This document shows, piece after piece, positions 33,520 through 42,092 of a stretch of DNA of 64,000 bases. The DNA is taken from contig JANQNB010000010.1 of assembly GCA_028279755.1 (NCBI GenBank), positions 1 to 64,000 on the forward strand. The letters run 5' to 3'. The translations under genes and the position numbers were made by a program. Below the pieces are notes generated by a model, which saw only the letters and a program-made list of their open reading frames with translations, was not told the DNA's origin and ran no database searches. How positions within the stretch are numbered: the first letter of the stretch is position 1; every line of letters begins with the position of its first letter. The stretch comes from Candidatus Nanoarchaeia archaeon (lineage in GTDB: Archaea > Nanobdellota > Nanobdellia > Woesearchaeales > UBA525).

Positions 33520-35523
33520 CTATTTCTTCTTCTGCAATCGCTTTGAGCGGCGCTTGATGTACTTGTCCAAGGCCAGGATCATGCGCTCCTTGCTCCTGGT
33601 ATCCATGCGGCGCGCCAGGCCCTTCTCCCCGACTTCCAGCCTGACCCAGGCCGCGATGGGATTCTTGCCGCCGGCGATCACCTGCTCGAAGTCTGCACGC
33701 GTCATATGGTCCAGCACTTCCAGGAGGTCGAAGAGATCCTTGACTTCGTGATGCATCAGCGAGAGCGGCTTGATCTTCCTGGCGCGTGGCGCGAAGGCGT
33801 TCGCTGCGAGATCCTTGCTGCGCCGCTGGAAGAACTTGGACTTGAAGCTGCGCTGCACAGCGATGATCAGCCCGAACAGGATGAGGATGGTGAGCACGAG
33901 CAGGCCGATCCTGCCGCCAGTGTCGACCAGTCGCAGGTTGAAGAGCATGCTCTGCTTGAGGAGCTCGCTCAGGACCACGTACGGGTTATAGCTGCTCAGG
34001 ATCGAGACCACCTGGTTCATCGCCTCGAGCGGCAGGACGAGATTGCTGACAAAGAGCAGGACAGAGCCCAGGCTCAGCGAGGAGATCATCGCAGCCTCTT
34101 GCGTGCCGGCGACATAGCCGATGATCATGCCGAGGAAGCTGAAGAGCGTGATCGCGAAGAAGATGACGACGAGACTGACAGCGAAGTTGTTGAACAAGGG
34201 GGCTTTCACGAAGAAGTAGCTCACCAGGAGGATGATGAGCGTCTGCCCGAGCAGGATGAAGAAGGTCGTGATGAAGCTGAACAGGATGTGATATTCATCG
34301 CGCGTCGCGGTCGTGAAGTTCCTGAACGCGGCATTGCTGGTCTTGTCCATGACAATCAGCGAGCTGCTCAGCATGAGCCCGAGGAACATGATCACAAGCA
34401 TGAGCACGTACGGGTAGGTGAACGTGAGGTTGCTGTCTTCTGACGTGACCGGCTCGATCCTTGTCGTGATCGGTGCTGCCACGCTACTCGCCTGGAACCC
34501 GAGGACTTCCTGGAGCGACCTGTCGACATGCTGCAGCTTGCCCCGCAGGGTCGTCAGCTCGCTCAGCGCGGTGTCGATCTCGCCCTTCGAGGTTGCGAGC
34601 CGGTCATCGACCTCTTCTGACGCGCTGACCAGCTGGCCGAAACGTTCCTGAACTTTCTCCATCGCGTCTGCGGCATCGTCGATGATGTAGTTCACTTCTG
34701 TCACTGCAGTGGGAGCGTCGTCTGCGATGTCCAGGATGGTCGCGGTCGCGTTCTCGAGCAGGTCCATAGTGTCGTCGACGCTGTCCCGCGTCTCGTTCTC
34801 GACTTCTGAGCGTGCATCCCGCAGCGTTGCTTCCGCGGCTTCGATGGCGTCGATGCTCTCCGCCTTGATCTCGGTGATCATGCCGCTCAAGCCAGTGACC
34901 CGGCCGCGGATGTCCTTGAGGTCGGCGAACGACACGTTCACATCCACGCTGCCGAGGGAACTCCTGCTTTCTGCCATCTCGCTCTGGACCAGGTCGAGCT
35001 TGGTCTCGAGGCCTTCGCCGGTTGCGAGCTGGTCATGCACCTCTTCCTGAGCGAGCGCGAGGCGCTGCAGGACGTCGCTGGTGAGCTCTTCGGTTATCGA
35101 CGTGCTCTGCACCTGGAATTCCTGGCTGAGCCCGTCGATGATCTCGTAGACGAGATTAATCCGGGAGTAGTCGACCGCAAACCTGACGACCTGGCTCTCA
35201 TCCTCCTTGATCGAGAAATCGCTGGGGAAGAGCACGCAGGTGTGCACTTGCCCGGTCTTGATCATGTCAGTGCACATGCTCTCGTTCGCGAACACGCTGA
35301 CACGATAGCCTTTCTCATTCAACGCGCTGATGATGTCGTCAGCCAGTGCCGTGTATTCCGGACTGTACGCGCCGACGTGCAGCTGGGTGTCAGTGTCGCC
35401 GCCAGTGTAGGCTGCGCTGACGAGCAGGATGATGAGCAGAGGCCCGAAGACGATGGTGAACGCTGTCTCTCGCGAACGGAAGAGGAGCTTGAGGTTCTTC
35501 GCGATCACTGCCGGGCCTTTCAT
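33520..35523 (-). CDS. ABC-2 type transporter permease with large extracytoplasmic coiled coil
   Basis: 667 residues. One N-terminal helix (about 18-38) is followed by about 320 extracytoplasmic residues, much of it coiled coil (about 140-345). Five or six transmembrane helices (about 370-575) and a basic cytoplasmic tail of about 90 residues complete it. The design matches ABC-2 / YhgE-like exporters. Its ATG overlaps the stop of the ATPase gene. The long coiled coil suggests contact with large substrates or envelope structures. The tail (about 590-667) is unusual. Confidence 0.88.
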   Translation of the reverse strand: MKGPAVIAKNLKLLFRSRETAFTIVFGPLLIILLVSAAYTGGDTDTQLHVGAYSPEYTALADDIISALNEKGYRVSVFANESMCTDMIKTGQVHTCVLFPSDFSIKEDESQVVRFAVDYSRINLVYEIIDGLSQEFQVQSTSITEELTSDVLQRLALAQEEVHDQLATGEGLETKLDLVQSEMAESRSSLGSVDVNVSFADLKDIRGRVTGLSGMITEIKAESIDAIEAAEATLRDARSEVENETRDSVDDTMDLLENATATILDIADDAPTAVTEVNYIIDDAADAMEKVQERFGQLVSASEEVDDRLATSKGEIDTALSELTTLRGKLQHVDRSLQEVLGFQASSVAAPITTRIEPVTSEDSNLTFTYPYVLMLVIMFLGLMLSSSLIVMDKTSNAAFRNFTTATRDEYHILFSFITTFFILLGQTLIILLVSYFFVKAPLFNNFAVSLVVIFFAITLFSFLGMIIGYVAGTQEAAMISSLSLGSVLLFVSNLVLPLEAMNQVVSILSSYNPYVVLSELLKQSMLFNLRLVDTGGRIGLLVLTILILFGLIIAVQRSFKSKFFQRRSKDLAANAFAPRARKIKPLSLMHHEVKDLFDLLEVLDHMTRADFEQVIAGGKNPIAAWVRLEVGEKGLARRMDTRSKERMILALDKYIKRRSKRLQKKK

Positions 35524-36491
35524 TTCTCCTCCCTCTTCTTGGTGTAGACCTTGACGAAGACATCGTCAAGATTTGGCTTGTTCAGCTTGATGTCCAAGAG
35601 CTGCTCGCCGCCGCGTTCCAGCAGGGTGAGCACTTCCTTGATGTTCCGTTCCGGCTCCTGCGTCCTGATGGTGAGATACGTACCCTCTTGACTGATGCTC
35701 GTGATGTTCTTGCCCTTGAGCTTCGGAATGATCTTCTCATAGCTGCCGGGATAGCTCTCGATCAGTATCTCCTGCACCTTGGTGTACTTGAGCTTGAGCT
35801 TGTCAGGCGTGTCGATGTCCACGAGTTCCGCGTCCTTGAGGATCGCGATCCGGTTGCACAGGGTGTCGAGCTCGTTCAGGTGGTGGCTGCTCAGCACGAC
35901 AGTGGTGCCGCGCATGTTGATCCGCTTGACGATCTCCCAGATCTGATTGCGTAGGACAGGATCGAGATCTGCTGTCGGCTCGTCGAGGATGAGCACGCCC
36001 GGATTGTGTACCATGGCGCAGGCGATGTCCAGGCGGCGTTTCATTCCGCCGCTGAGGTCGCGCGCTGTCACGTACTGGCTCGCCTTGAGCCCCATGAGCT
36101 TGAGCAGGATATCGACGTTGGCGCGCAGTGCCTTTGTCCCGAGATCGTACATCTTGCCGAAATATTCGAGGTTCTCCCTGACGGTGAGTTTTTCATAGAA
36201 GCTCGGGGTCTGGGCTGCGAAGCCATAGCTCCGGTTCACGATCAGGGGCTTCTTCAGCACGTTGAAGATCTGCGGCTGCCCTTTCGTGTACTGGACAAAG
36301 TTGACCGTGCCCCGGTCAGGCGGCAGGAAGCCGACGAGGAGATTCAACAGTGTGGTCTTGCCGCTGCCAGACGAGCCGATGATGCCGATGACTTCCCCTT
36401 TCTCTATCGTGATCGAGATGTTCTTGAGAACATGATTATCGCCGAAGCTCTTCGAGACAGCCTTCACCTCAAATACTGCTGCGCGCGCCAT
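35520..36491 (-). CDS. ABC transporter ATP-binding protein
   Basis: 323 residues from ATG 36491 (GTG and TTG codons just upstream are alternatives). Walker A GSSGSGKTT, signature LSGGMKRRLDIA, Walker B VLILDEPTADLD and the switch His in SSHHLNEL are all present. The C-terminal 100 residues form the extra domain common to ABC-2 exporter ATPases of the drug or polysaccharide export type. Pairs with the permease downstream. Confidence 0.95.
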   Translation of the reverse strand: MARAAVFEVKAVSKSFGDNHVLKNISITIEKGEVIGIIGSSGSGKTTLLNLLVGFLPPDRGTVNFVQYTKGQPQIFNVLKKPLIVNRSYGFAAQTPSFYEKLTVRENLEYFGKMYDLGTKALRANVDILLKLMGLKASQYVTARDLSGGMKRRLDIACAMVHNPGVLILDEPTADLDPVLRNQIWEIVKRINMRGTTVVLSSHHLNELDTLCNRIAILKDAELVDIDTPDKLKLKYTKVQEILIESYPGSYEKIIPKLKGKNITSISQEGTYLTIRTQEPERNIKEVLTLLERGGEQLLDIKLNKPNLDDVFVKVYTKKREEK

Positions 36492-36535
36492 CACCAACCC
36501 CTAGGCTGGTGGGCACAGAAGGCGTTTATAAAGCT

Positions 36536-38272
36536 TTAGTCTCCCCACACTGTCTCGTAGATGAAGCTGAGGAAGCCGAACACATAGAACAAGAGGTTGA
36601 TGAGCAGGAACAGGAGGAGGATGCAGGCGAGATAGATGAGGCTCCACGAGCCTGCGCCGAACAGGCTGATGCCTTCGCGCAAGTAGTAGGTGATCGTTGC
36701 CATGAAGAAATGATAGGTGTACACGCCGAAGAAGAGGATGCTCGTGCCGAAGAGCGCGGCCATGAGCAGGTTCTTGGCGTGCTTCGAGAAGCTGGCGAAG
36801 AGCAGCACGAGGAAAAGCACGAGGAATGCGAAGAGCCACAGTCCGGGATGGCCTGTCGTGATGCTGTGGGTCTGGACGTCGACGCCGATGAGCGCCTCGC
36901 TCGTGATCTTGGTGATCGTGAACGCGGGTGTGGCGAGGAAGGCGGCGATCCCGCTGAAGCTCAGCGCGATCAGCCAGCCTGGCAAGATTGGATGGTGGTC
37001 GTGCTCTGCCTCGTGATCTTCGCGTGTGCGGAGCTTGAACACCTTGTACCAGATGTAGGCTGGCAGCGCAAGCAGCATGAACAAGCCGACCGTGTTGAGC
37101 ACGTACAGGCCGAGCACCGAGAGATCGGTTGCGAGCAGGCCGGTCCAGTTCGCACTGATGATCATGAACAGGGTGTCGTGACCCGCGCCGAGATGGCCGA
37201 AATACAAGGGGTCGCGCAGCCCGGTCGCGTAGGGGATCAGGAAGGTCCCGATGTCGACCAGGAGGTGGAGTACGAGCAGCCCGCTCAGTCCCAGAAGGAC
37301 GGTGCGCCTGCTGGTGAACAGTCGCGCGAAGTCTTTCAGGAAGTCAGTGCCGAAGCCGCCGATCTTCGTGAGCAGGTCTTCACCCCTGAGATTGCGGTGC
37401 ATCTTCCGGTGGAACTGGACTGCGATGAGGAGGTAGACCGCGAGCCCGATCATGGCGAGGGGCGCGTCGATCGCGATGGCAAGCCATTCGACAACGAGGT
37501 TGAAGAGCAGGAGGAAGAACGCTGTCAGGACGAGCAGGACGGCGAGCACGCGTTTCAGGGCGTGCATGACGTCCTGGAGTTCGCCGTGTTCGTGGATCAC
37601 TGCGAGCACGCTGCGCTCTTCGACATGGAAGCGGAGCGCGGCGTAGATGCCGAGGCCGAGCACCAGCACGGTGCCGATGATGAAGCTCACGCGCTCGATA
37701 ACTGCCGCATGGTTCGCGAGCGTGTTGTATAATTGGAAGATCAGGCCGTTCATCCCATAGGGCTGGAGCAGCGCTGTCATGCTTTGCTCGCCCGAGAGGA
37801 GCGTGAACGGGATGCTCGGATTGCTGATCGTGAGCTGGCTCGCGAAAGGCTTGGCATACATGCTCGCGTTCGCGAGATAGGTGCCAAGCAGGTTGAAGGT
37901 GTTATAGCTGGCTTCGCTGAGCGTGATGTTCGCCACACCCGGGATGGTGTCAGGGCTGTGCACGAAGCTGACATATTTGAGCACGTGCTCGGTCATGGTA
38001 TCGCGCGCCGCTGCTGCGAAAGAGACGATATTCTTGAGCGTCATCATGAAGAGTGAGATGATCACTGCCGCGTCCCACCATTTCTCTTTCTTGCCGAAGA
38101 ACATCGCGCTCGGGCTCGTGAGGTAGAGCAGGTAGGCGATGAGCGCCCAGGAGACGATCTTCTTGACATAGTCCCAGAATGGGTCGAGGAGCTTGAAGAA
38201 ATCGAGGAATTGGAAGACGATGATGCCTACCAGGATGAACTCGTTGATCCGCCAGCCTAGTCGACCATCCAT
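36536..38272 (-). CDS. Polytopic membrane protein, unknown
   Basis: 578 residues from ATG 38272, fixed by the ribosome site GAGGTGG. About 12-13 hydrophobic helices, few charged loops, and a conserved-looking amphipathic segment (about 315-340). A TATA-like box lies at about 38309-38318. It ends 45 bases before the ABC ATPase start, so the three may form one operon. No known transporter signature seen. The gap upstream (38273-38647) is filled by a palindromic element. Confidence 0.8.
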   Translation of the reverse strand: MDGRLGWRINEFILVGIIVFQFLDFFKLLDPFWDYVKKIVSWALIAYLLYLTSPSAMFFGKKEKWWDAAVIISLFMMTLKNIVSFAAAARDTMTEHVLKYVSFVHSPDTIPGVANITLSEASYNTFNLLGTYLANASMYAKPFASQLTISNPSIPFTLLSGEQSMTALLQPYGMNGLIFQLYNTLANHAAVIERVSFIIGTVLVLGLGIYAALRFHVEERSVLAVIHEHGELQDVMHALKRVLAVLLVLTAFFLLLFNLVVEWLAIAIDAPLAMIGLAVYLLIAVQFHRKMHRNLRGEDLLTKIGGFGTDFLKDFARLFTSRRTVLLGLSGLLVLHLLVDIGTFLIPYATGLRDPLYFGHLGAGHDTLFMIISANWTGLLATDLSVLGLYVLNTVGLFMLLALPAYIWYKVFKLRTREDHEAEHDHHPILPGWLIALSFSGIAAFLATPAFTITKITSEALIGVDVQTHSITTGHPGLWLFAFLVLFLVLLFASFSKHAKNLLMAALFGTSILFFGVYTYHFFMATITYYLREGISLFGAGSWSLIYLACILLLFLLINLLFYVFGFLSFIYETVWGD

Positions 38273-38351
38273 GCTCCACCTCTTTCTGCTGCCAGCCCTC
38301 TCGAGCTTTATATAGTTTGTCGCCCTTAGCACTACTGCCTTGGCCTAAATG

Positions 38352-38603
38352 CCGAGCCCGAGCATGAGCGCAGCTCATAAAGTGAGGGCTCGGTCTCTGC
38401 TCGCACCGGAGGGAGAGCACGACGCCGCAGTAGGGCGCTGCCACCGCGGCGCTCTCACTGCGTATGGTTTGTGCTGCGGCCCTCTCGCTACGCATGGTTC
38501 GCGAGTGTCTTCGCGAACCTGGGAACGCAGTGACCATGTCGGGCCAAGGCAGCACAAACCTGTGAACGACAGTGACCATGCCGCGCCAAGGCGGTGGCAG
38601 CGC
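38352..38603. repeat. Nested palindromic repeat element, long divergent copy
   Basis: Several perfect inverted pairs are nested: CCGAGCCC/GGGCTCGG (38352-38359, 38386-38393) with ATGAGC/GCTCAT inside; GCGCTGCCACCGC/GCGGTGGCAGCGC (38435-38447, 38591-38603); GTTTGTGCTGC/GCAGCACAAAC (38467-38477, 38549-38559); and GGTTCGCGA/TCGCGAACC. Segments such as CTCTCGCTACGCATG and GCCAAGGC match copy 1. It separates two divergent genes and has no coding potential. Confidence 0.65.
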
Positions 38604-38647
38604 AGAGCGCGAAAGCATTAAATAGTACCCCTCGACTATTATCTGCG

Positions 38648-39142
38648 ATGGACTCCTTCGTTGCGGCGAGAGATGGCGCGCGCAAGAAGCTCTCGGTAGC
38701 GGATCATATCCTCACGCAGACCTATCCGCTGGTCAAGGACCCGAAGCTGCTGGTGGCAGTGCTCCAGAACCTCTACGAGGCTGTGGAGGCTGGGATCAGC
38801 GCCATGCTCCAGTACGAGGCTGACCGCAATCGACTCACGCTCGTGGCTGAGGATTTCGACGCGCAGCTGGCCTTGTTCCGGCAGCACGTCGTGCCGAGCT
38901 ACAACGTGCCCCTTGAATTCATGCGTTTCGTGGGCGAGCTCCGGGAGACGATCAAGGAGCACCGCGCCAGTCCTGTGGAGTTCGTCAGAAAAGGGACATT
39001 CGTGATTTGCGACGAAGGCTATAGGATCCGAACGTTGAGCGCTGACCAGCTCAAGCGGCACATGCAGCGCGCCAAGGCCTTTGTCAGCTTCATGGAAGAG
39101 AAGGTGAATAGAAATGATGCAGTCATTGCACGACGCGGTTGA
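38648..39142 (+). CDS. Helical protein, unknown, paired with next gene
   Basis: 164 residues, nearly all alpha-helical, with a HEPN-like feel (VADHILTQTYPLVKDPKLLVAVLQNLYEAVEAGISAML). The R-x4-6-H motif of HEPN RNases is not evident. Starts directly after the palindromic element, with an A/T-rich promoter (attaaatagt, about 38617-38628). Overlaps the next gene by 29 bases. Unknown role. Confidence 0.8.
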   Translation: MDSFVAARDGARKKLSVADHILTQTYPLVKDPKLLVAVLQNLYEAVEAGISAMLQYEADRNRLTLVAEDFDAQLALFRQHVVPSYNVPLEFMRFVGELRETIKEHRASPVEFVRKGTFVICDEGYRIRTLSADQLKRHMQRAKAFVSFMEEKVNRNDAVIARRG

Positions 39143-39614
39143 AGAGCTCAAACGGGTCGATCATCTCATATATGTCAGTCTGAAATACACCCGCACGGTC
39201 GATGTGATCCTGAACATCCTCAACCGGATGGTGGACGGCTATTCCTTCCTCGTGGACGCGCTGCTCCAGCACGCGGAGCAGGAGAAGAAGCTTGCCGTGC
39301 CCATTCCCGGCAGTGCGATCGAGAAAGCGGACGTGGTCAAGGACATGCACAAGGAGGATGTCACCGTCGTTGACAACATGGAGCTCTACTTGCTCCTGCG
39401 CAAGCTCCTGCGCGCCAAGAACATCGAGCGCGAGCAGGAATACCGGCGCCATGTCACGATGAAGACGATCATCGAAGGCCGGGAAGAGATTGTGAACATC
39501 GACATCATCACGAACTACTACCTGTTCCAGCGCGACTTCCTCGCACACGTGCAGAAGCTTCTCGGCGTGAAGAACGAGGACATGCACCGCGAAGACGACA
39601 ACCCGTACTTTTGA
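39114..39614 (+). CDS. Helical protein, unknown, overlaps previous gene
   Basis: 166 residues from ATG 39114 with AAGGTGA six bases upstream. Long helices (VDHLIYVSLKYTRTVDVILNILNRMVDGYSFLVDALL) similar in style to the preceding protein; the two may form a heteromer. The overlap implies coupled translation and fixed stoichiometry. Confidence 0.8.
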   Translation: MMQSLHDAVEELKRVDHLIYVSLKYTRTVDVILNILNRMVDGYSFLVDALLQHAEQEKKLAVPIPGSAIEKADVVKDMHKEDVTVVDNMELYLLLRKLLRAKNIEREQEYRRHVTMKTIIEGREEIVNIDIITNYYLFQRDFLAHVQKLLGVKNEDMHREDDNPYF

Positions 39615-39621
39615 GGCGAAA

Positions 39622-39834
39622 ATGCTGAGCCAGTTTGCCAGGATGAAAAAGCATCACCAGATCGTCTTCGCCATTCTCATCGCGTTCGCGGTCATCGCGT
39701 TCTGGCGCGGCGTCTGGGGCCTGATGGACGAGTATCTCTTGCCGAACAATTACCAGCTCAGCCTGTGGATCGGCTTGGCTATCGGCCTTGTCATCCTCAT
39801 CGCGACGCATTATGCTCCAAAGGAACTCATGTGA
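39622..39834 (+). CDS. Small two-helix membrane protein (70 aa)
   Basis: 70 residues; two transmembrane helices flank the conserved-looking segment FWRGVWGLMDEYLLPNN. Small proteins with RGxWGLxDxYLxP occur in many uncultivated archaea and bacteria as I recall, without function. It lies seven bases after the helical protein gene, likely in the same transcript. A start at Met8 (39643) is possible. Confidence 0.75.
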   Translation: MLSQFARMKKHHQIVFAILIAFAVIAFWRGVWGLMDEYLLPNNYQLSLWIGLAIGLVILIATHYAPKELM

Positions 39835-39869
39835 AAACATTTTAAAAGCCAGAGTGCTGGAATTCTCCT

Positions 39870-40931
39870 ATGCGATTCTTCGGCAGGAAAGCGCGGAAAG
39901 TCGGCTTACCTCCTGGCTCTGTCGTGTATACTGGTCCTGAGAAAGAGGAGAAGGTCAAGATCTCCCTGCTGGATTACACTGAGAAACAGGTGCAGGAGCG
40001 CGCCGTGTCGCTCGAAGAGGCAGTCAAGTTCCTGAAGCGTTCCCGCTCGGTGTCGTGGTTCAACATCGACGGCATCCACAATCCGAAGGTGATCGCAGAG
40101 CTGGGAAAGCGGTTCAAGCTGCACCCTCTGGTGATGGAGGACATCTGCAGCACTGACCAGCGGCCGAAGCTCGAAGAATACGACGATTATCTCTATCTCG
40201 TCATCCGGATGCTCTGGTACAATGAGAAGCATCGCCGTGTCGAGAGCGAGCAGCTCAGCCTGATCCTCGGCCGTGGCTATGTCTTGAGCTTCCAAGAGCG
40301 CGCTGGCGACGTCTTCCAGGGTGTCCGTGACAGGATCAGGAACGGCAAGGGCCGGATCCGGAAGAAAGGACCGGATTACCTGGCATATGCGCTGTTTGAC
40401 GCTGTCGTTGATCATTACTTCGTGATACTCGAGCATTTCGGCGATGAAGTGGAAAGGCTGGAAGCGGCGCTTGTGAAGAATCCCGGAAAGAAGACCCTGC
40501 ACAAGATCAACGAGCTGAAACGCGAGGCCCTGTTCTTGCGGCGTTCAGTGTGGCCGCTTCGTGAGATGCTGAGCAGCCTGCAACGCGCTGGCACCAAACA
40601 TGTCAAGACAGGGACACTGCATTTCCTTCGTGACGTGTACGACCACACGATCCAGGTGATCGACACGATCGAGACGCTCCGTGACATGGTCTCTGGAATG
40701 TTGGACATCTATCTCAGCAGCGTGAGCAATAAGATGAATGAAGTGATGAAAGTGCTCACTATTATCGCGACCATTTTTATCCCTTTGACGTTCATCACCG
40801 GCTTGTATGGCATGAACTTCAGGAACATGCCTGAATTGCTCTGGCCAGCAGGCTATTTTATCATTCTTGGCGTGATGCTCGTCATCTTCATCGGGCAATT
40901 GTGGTATTTCTGGAGAAAAGGCTGGTTGTGA
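39870..40931 (+). CDS. corA: CorA-family magnesium/divalent cation channel
   Basis: 353 residues. A large cytoplasmic funnel domain is followed by two C-terminal helices with the family-defining YGMNF motif (GMN at 314-316) at the pore entrance and a basic end (WRKGWL). CorA pentamers let magnesium in. A TATA-like box (ttttaaaagc, 39839-39848) gives a leaderless start. Confidence 0.96.
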   Translation: MRFFGRKARKVGLPPGSVVYTGPEKEEKVKISLLDYTEKQVQERAVSLEEAVKFLKRSRSVSWFNIDGIHNPKVIAELGKRFKLHPLVMEDICSTDQRPKLEEYDDYLYLVIRMLWYNEKHRRVESEQLSLILGRGYVLSFQERAGDVFQGVRDRIRNGKGRIRKKGPDYLAYALFDAVVDHYFVILEHFGDEVERLEAALVKNPGKKTLHKINELKREALFLRRSVWPLREMLSSLQRAGTKHVKTGTLHFLRDVYDHTIQVIDTIETLRDMVSGMLDIYLSSVSNKMNEVMKVLTIIATIFIPLTFITGLYGMNFRNMPELLWPAGYFIILGVMLVIFIGQLWYFWRKGWL

Positions 40932-40967
40932 GGAGTCTTTTTAAACCAACCCTGATTCTTGGCGAAT

Positions 40968-42092
40968 ATGAAGATAGCAGTACTCTGCGACCCTGGCTGC
41001 GAAGACATCGCAGCTTTGGAAGTCAAGGAACTCATCAAGAAAACAGCGACAAAGAAGAAAGGCTATGTCGTGGCAGAGTGCTCGACTGAGCAGGCTGCGT
41101 TCTTGTGCTACAGGTCCCAATGCGCTTCACGCATCCTCGCAGTGATTACAGAAGGAAAGATCGCAAAACCACAGGACACAATAAAAAATAAAAAAATAAT
41201 TCTGGATTTTGACTATTCCCTTTTCCTGAAAGATACCTTCCGAGCGACGTGCGAACGCCACGGCTCGCACAAATGGCAGGCACGTGAAGTCGAGGAAGAA
41301 ATCGGCGCGCTCTTGCACACAGAGAAGAAGCTGAAAGTGGATCTCGAAGATGCGGACATGGACCTCTGGTGCAAAGTGACGGGCGAGCATTACGTCGTTG
41401 GTGTCGATCTCTGCGGCCGCGATCTCGGCAAGCGGGAATACAAAGCCTTCCACACGCGACGCTCGCTTCGTGGCACCATCGCATACGCAGCGGTACGTGC
41501 TGCAGGTTTTTCCGGCACAGAAACCCTTGTCGACCCCTTCAGCCTGGACGGTGGCATCCCGATCGAGGCGGCGATGTTCGCGACACAGCTGCCGGTGCAG
41601 AAGTACAAGAAAGACTTCGCATTCACGAGCATGCCGTTTGCAAAGGACACGGACTGGGACGCGTTCTTTGCTAAAGAAGACGAGAAAGCGACAAAAGAGA
41701 CAAAGATCACTGGCTTCGCGCCGCAAGTCCGCACTTTGAAGATGGCGCGCGGCAATGCCAAGCTTGCTGGAGTAGACAAAGCCTTCACGATCACGAAATG
41801 CGAAGTGAACTGGCTTGACACGAAGTTCAAGGAAGGCGAAGTCGACATGATTGTGACCTTGCCGCCCTGCTCAGGAAAAAACACCCCTCTCAAAGATGTT
41901 GAAAAAATTCAGGATGACTTATTCTATCAATGCAGGTATGTGTTGAAGCAAGGCGGCACTGTTCTCCTCATCGCAGAGAAGAAAGCAGAGTTCCTCAACG
42001 CAGCGCAACGACATAAGTTCAAATTACAAAAAGAAAAAGAAGTTCATATGGGTGGCACTGCATTGTTGTTCCTTGTTTTTGGCAAGACCTAG
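40968..42092 (+). CDS. THUMP-type RNA methyltransferase, atypical catalytic motif
   Basis: 374 residues from ATG 40968; a TATA-like box (ctttttaaac, 40938-40947) supports it. The N-terminal part resembles THUMP (with HKWQAREVEEEIGALL), then RSLRGTIAYAAVRAAG ... LVDPFSLDGGIPIEAA is the usual start of a Trm14/TrmG10-type methyltransferase domain. Motif IV, normally (D/N)PPY, reads L298-P-P-C-S, closer to the PC dipeptide of RNA m5C enzymes. It may methylate tRNA. Its end overlaps the convergent gene by four bases. Confidence 0.85.
   Translation: MKIAVLCDPGCEDIAALEVKELIKKTATKKKGYVVAECSTEQAAFLCYRSQCASRILAVITEGKIAKPQDTIKNKKIILDFDYSLFLKDTFRATCERHGSHKWQAREVEEEIGALLHTEKKLKVDLEDADMDLWCKVTGEHYVVGVDLCGRDLGKREYKAFHTRRSLRGTIAYAAVRAAGFSGTETLVDPFSLDGGIPIEAAMFATQLPVQKYKKDFAFTSMPFAKDTDWDAFFAKEDEKATKETKITGFAPQVRTLKMARGNAKLAGVDKAFTITKCEVNWLDTKFKEGEVDMIVTLPPCSGKNTPLKDVEKIQDDLFYQCRYVLKQGGTVLLIAEKKAEFLNAAQRHKFKLQKEKEVHMGGTALLFLVFGKT

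Noticed and set aside
36509-37732. A 407-codon open frame on the + strand
   Set aside because: It is antisense to a clear polytopic membrane protein; the product is a Glu/Gln/Arg-rich composition artefact without domains.
38352-38603. CRISPR array
   Set aside because: The inverted pairs differ from each other and are not evenly spaced direct repeats; no cas gene is nearby.
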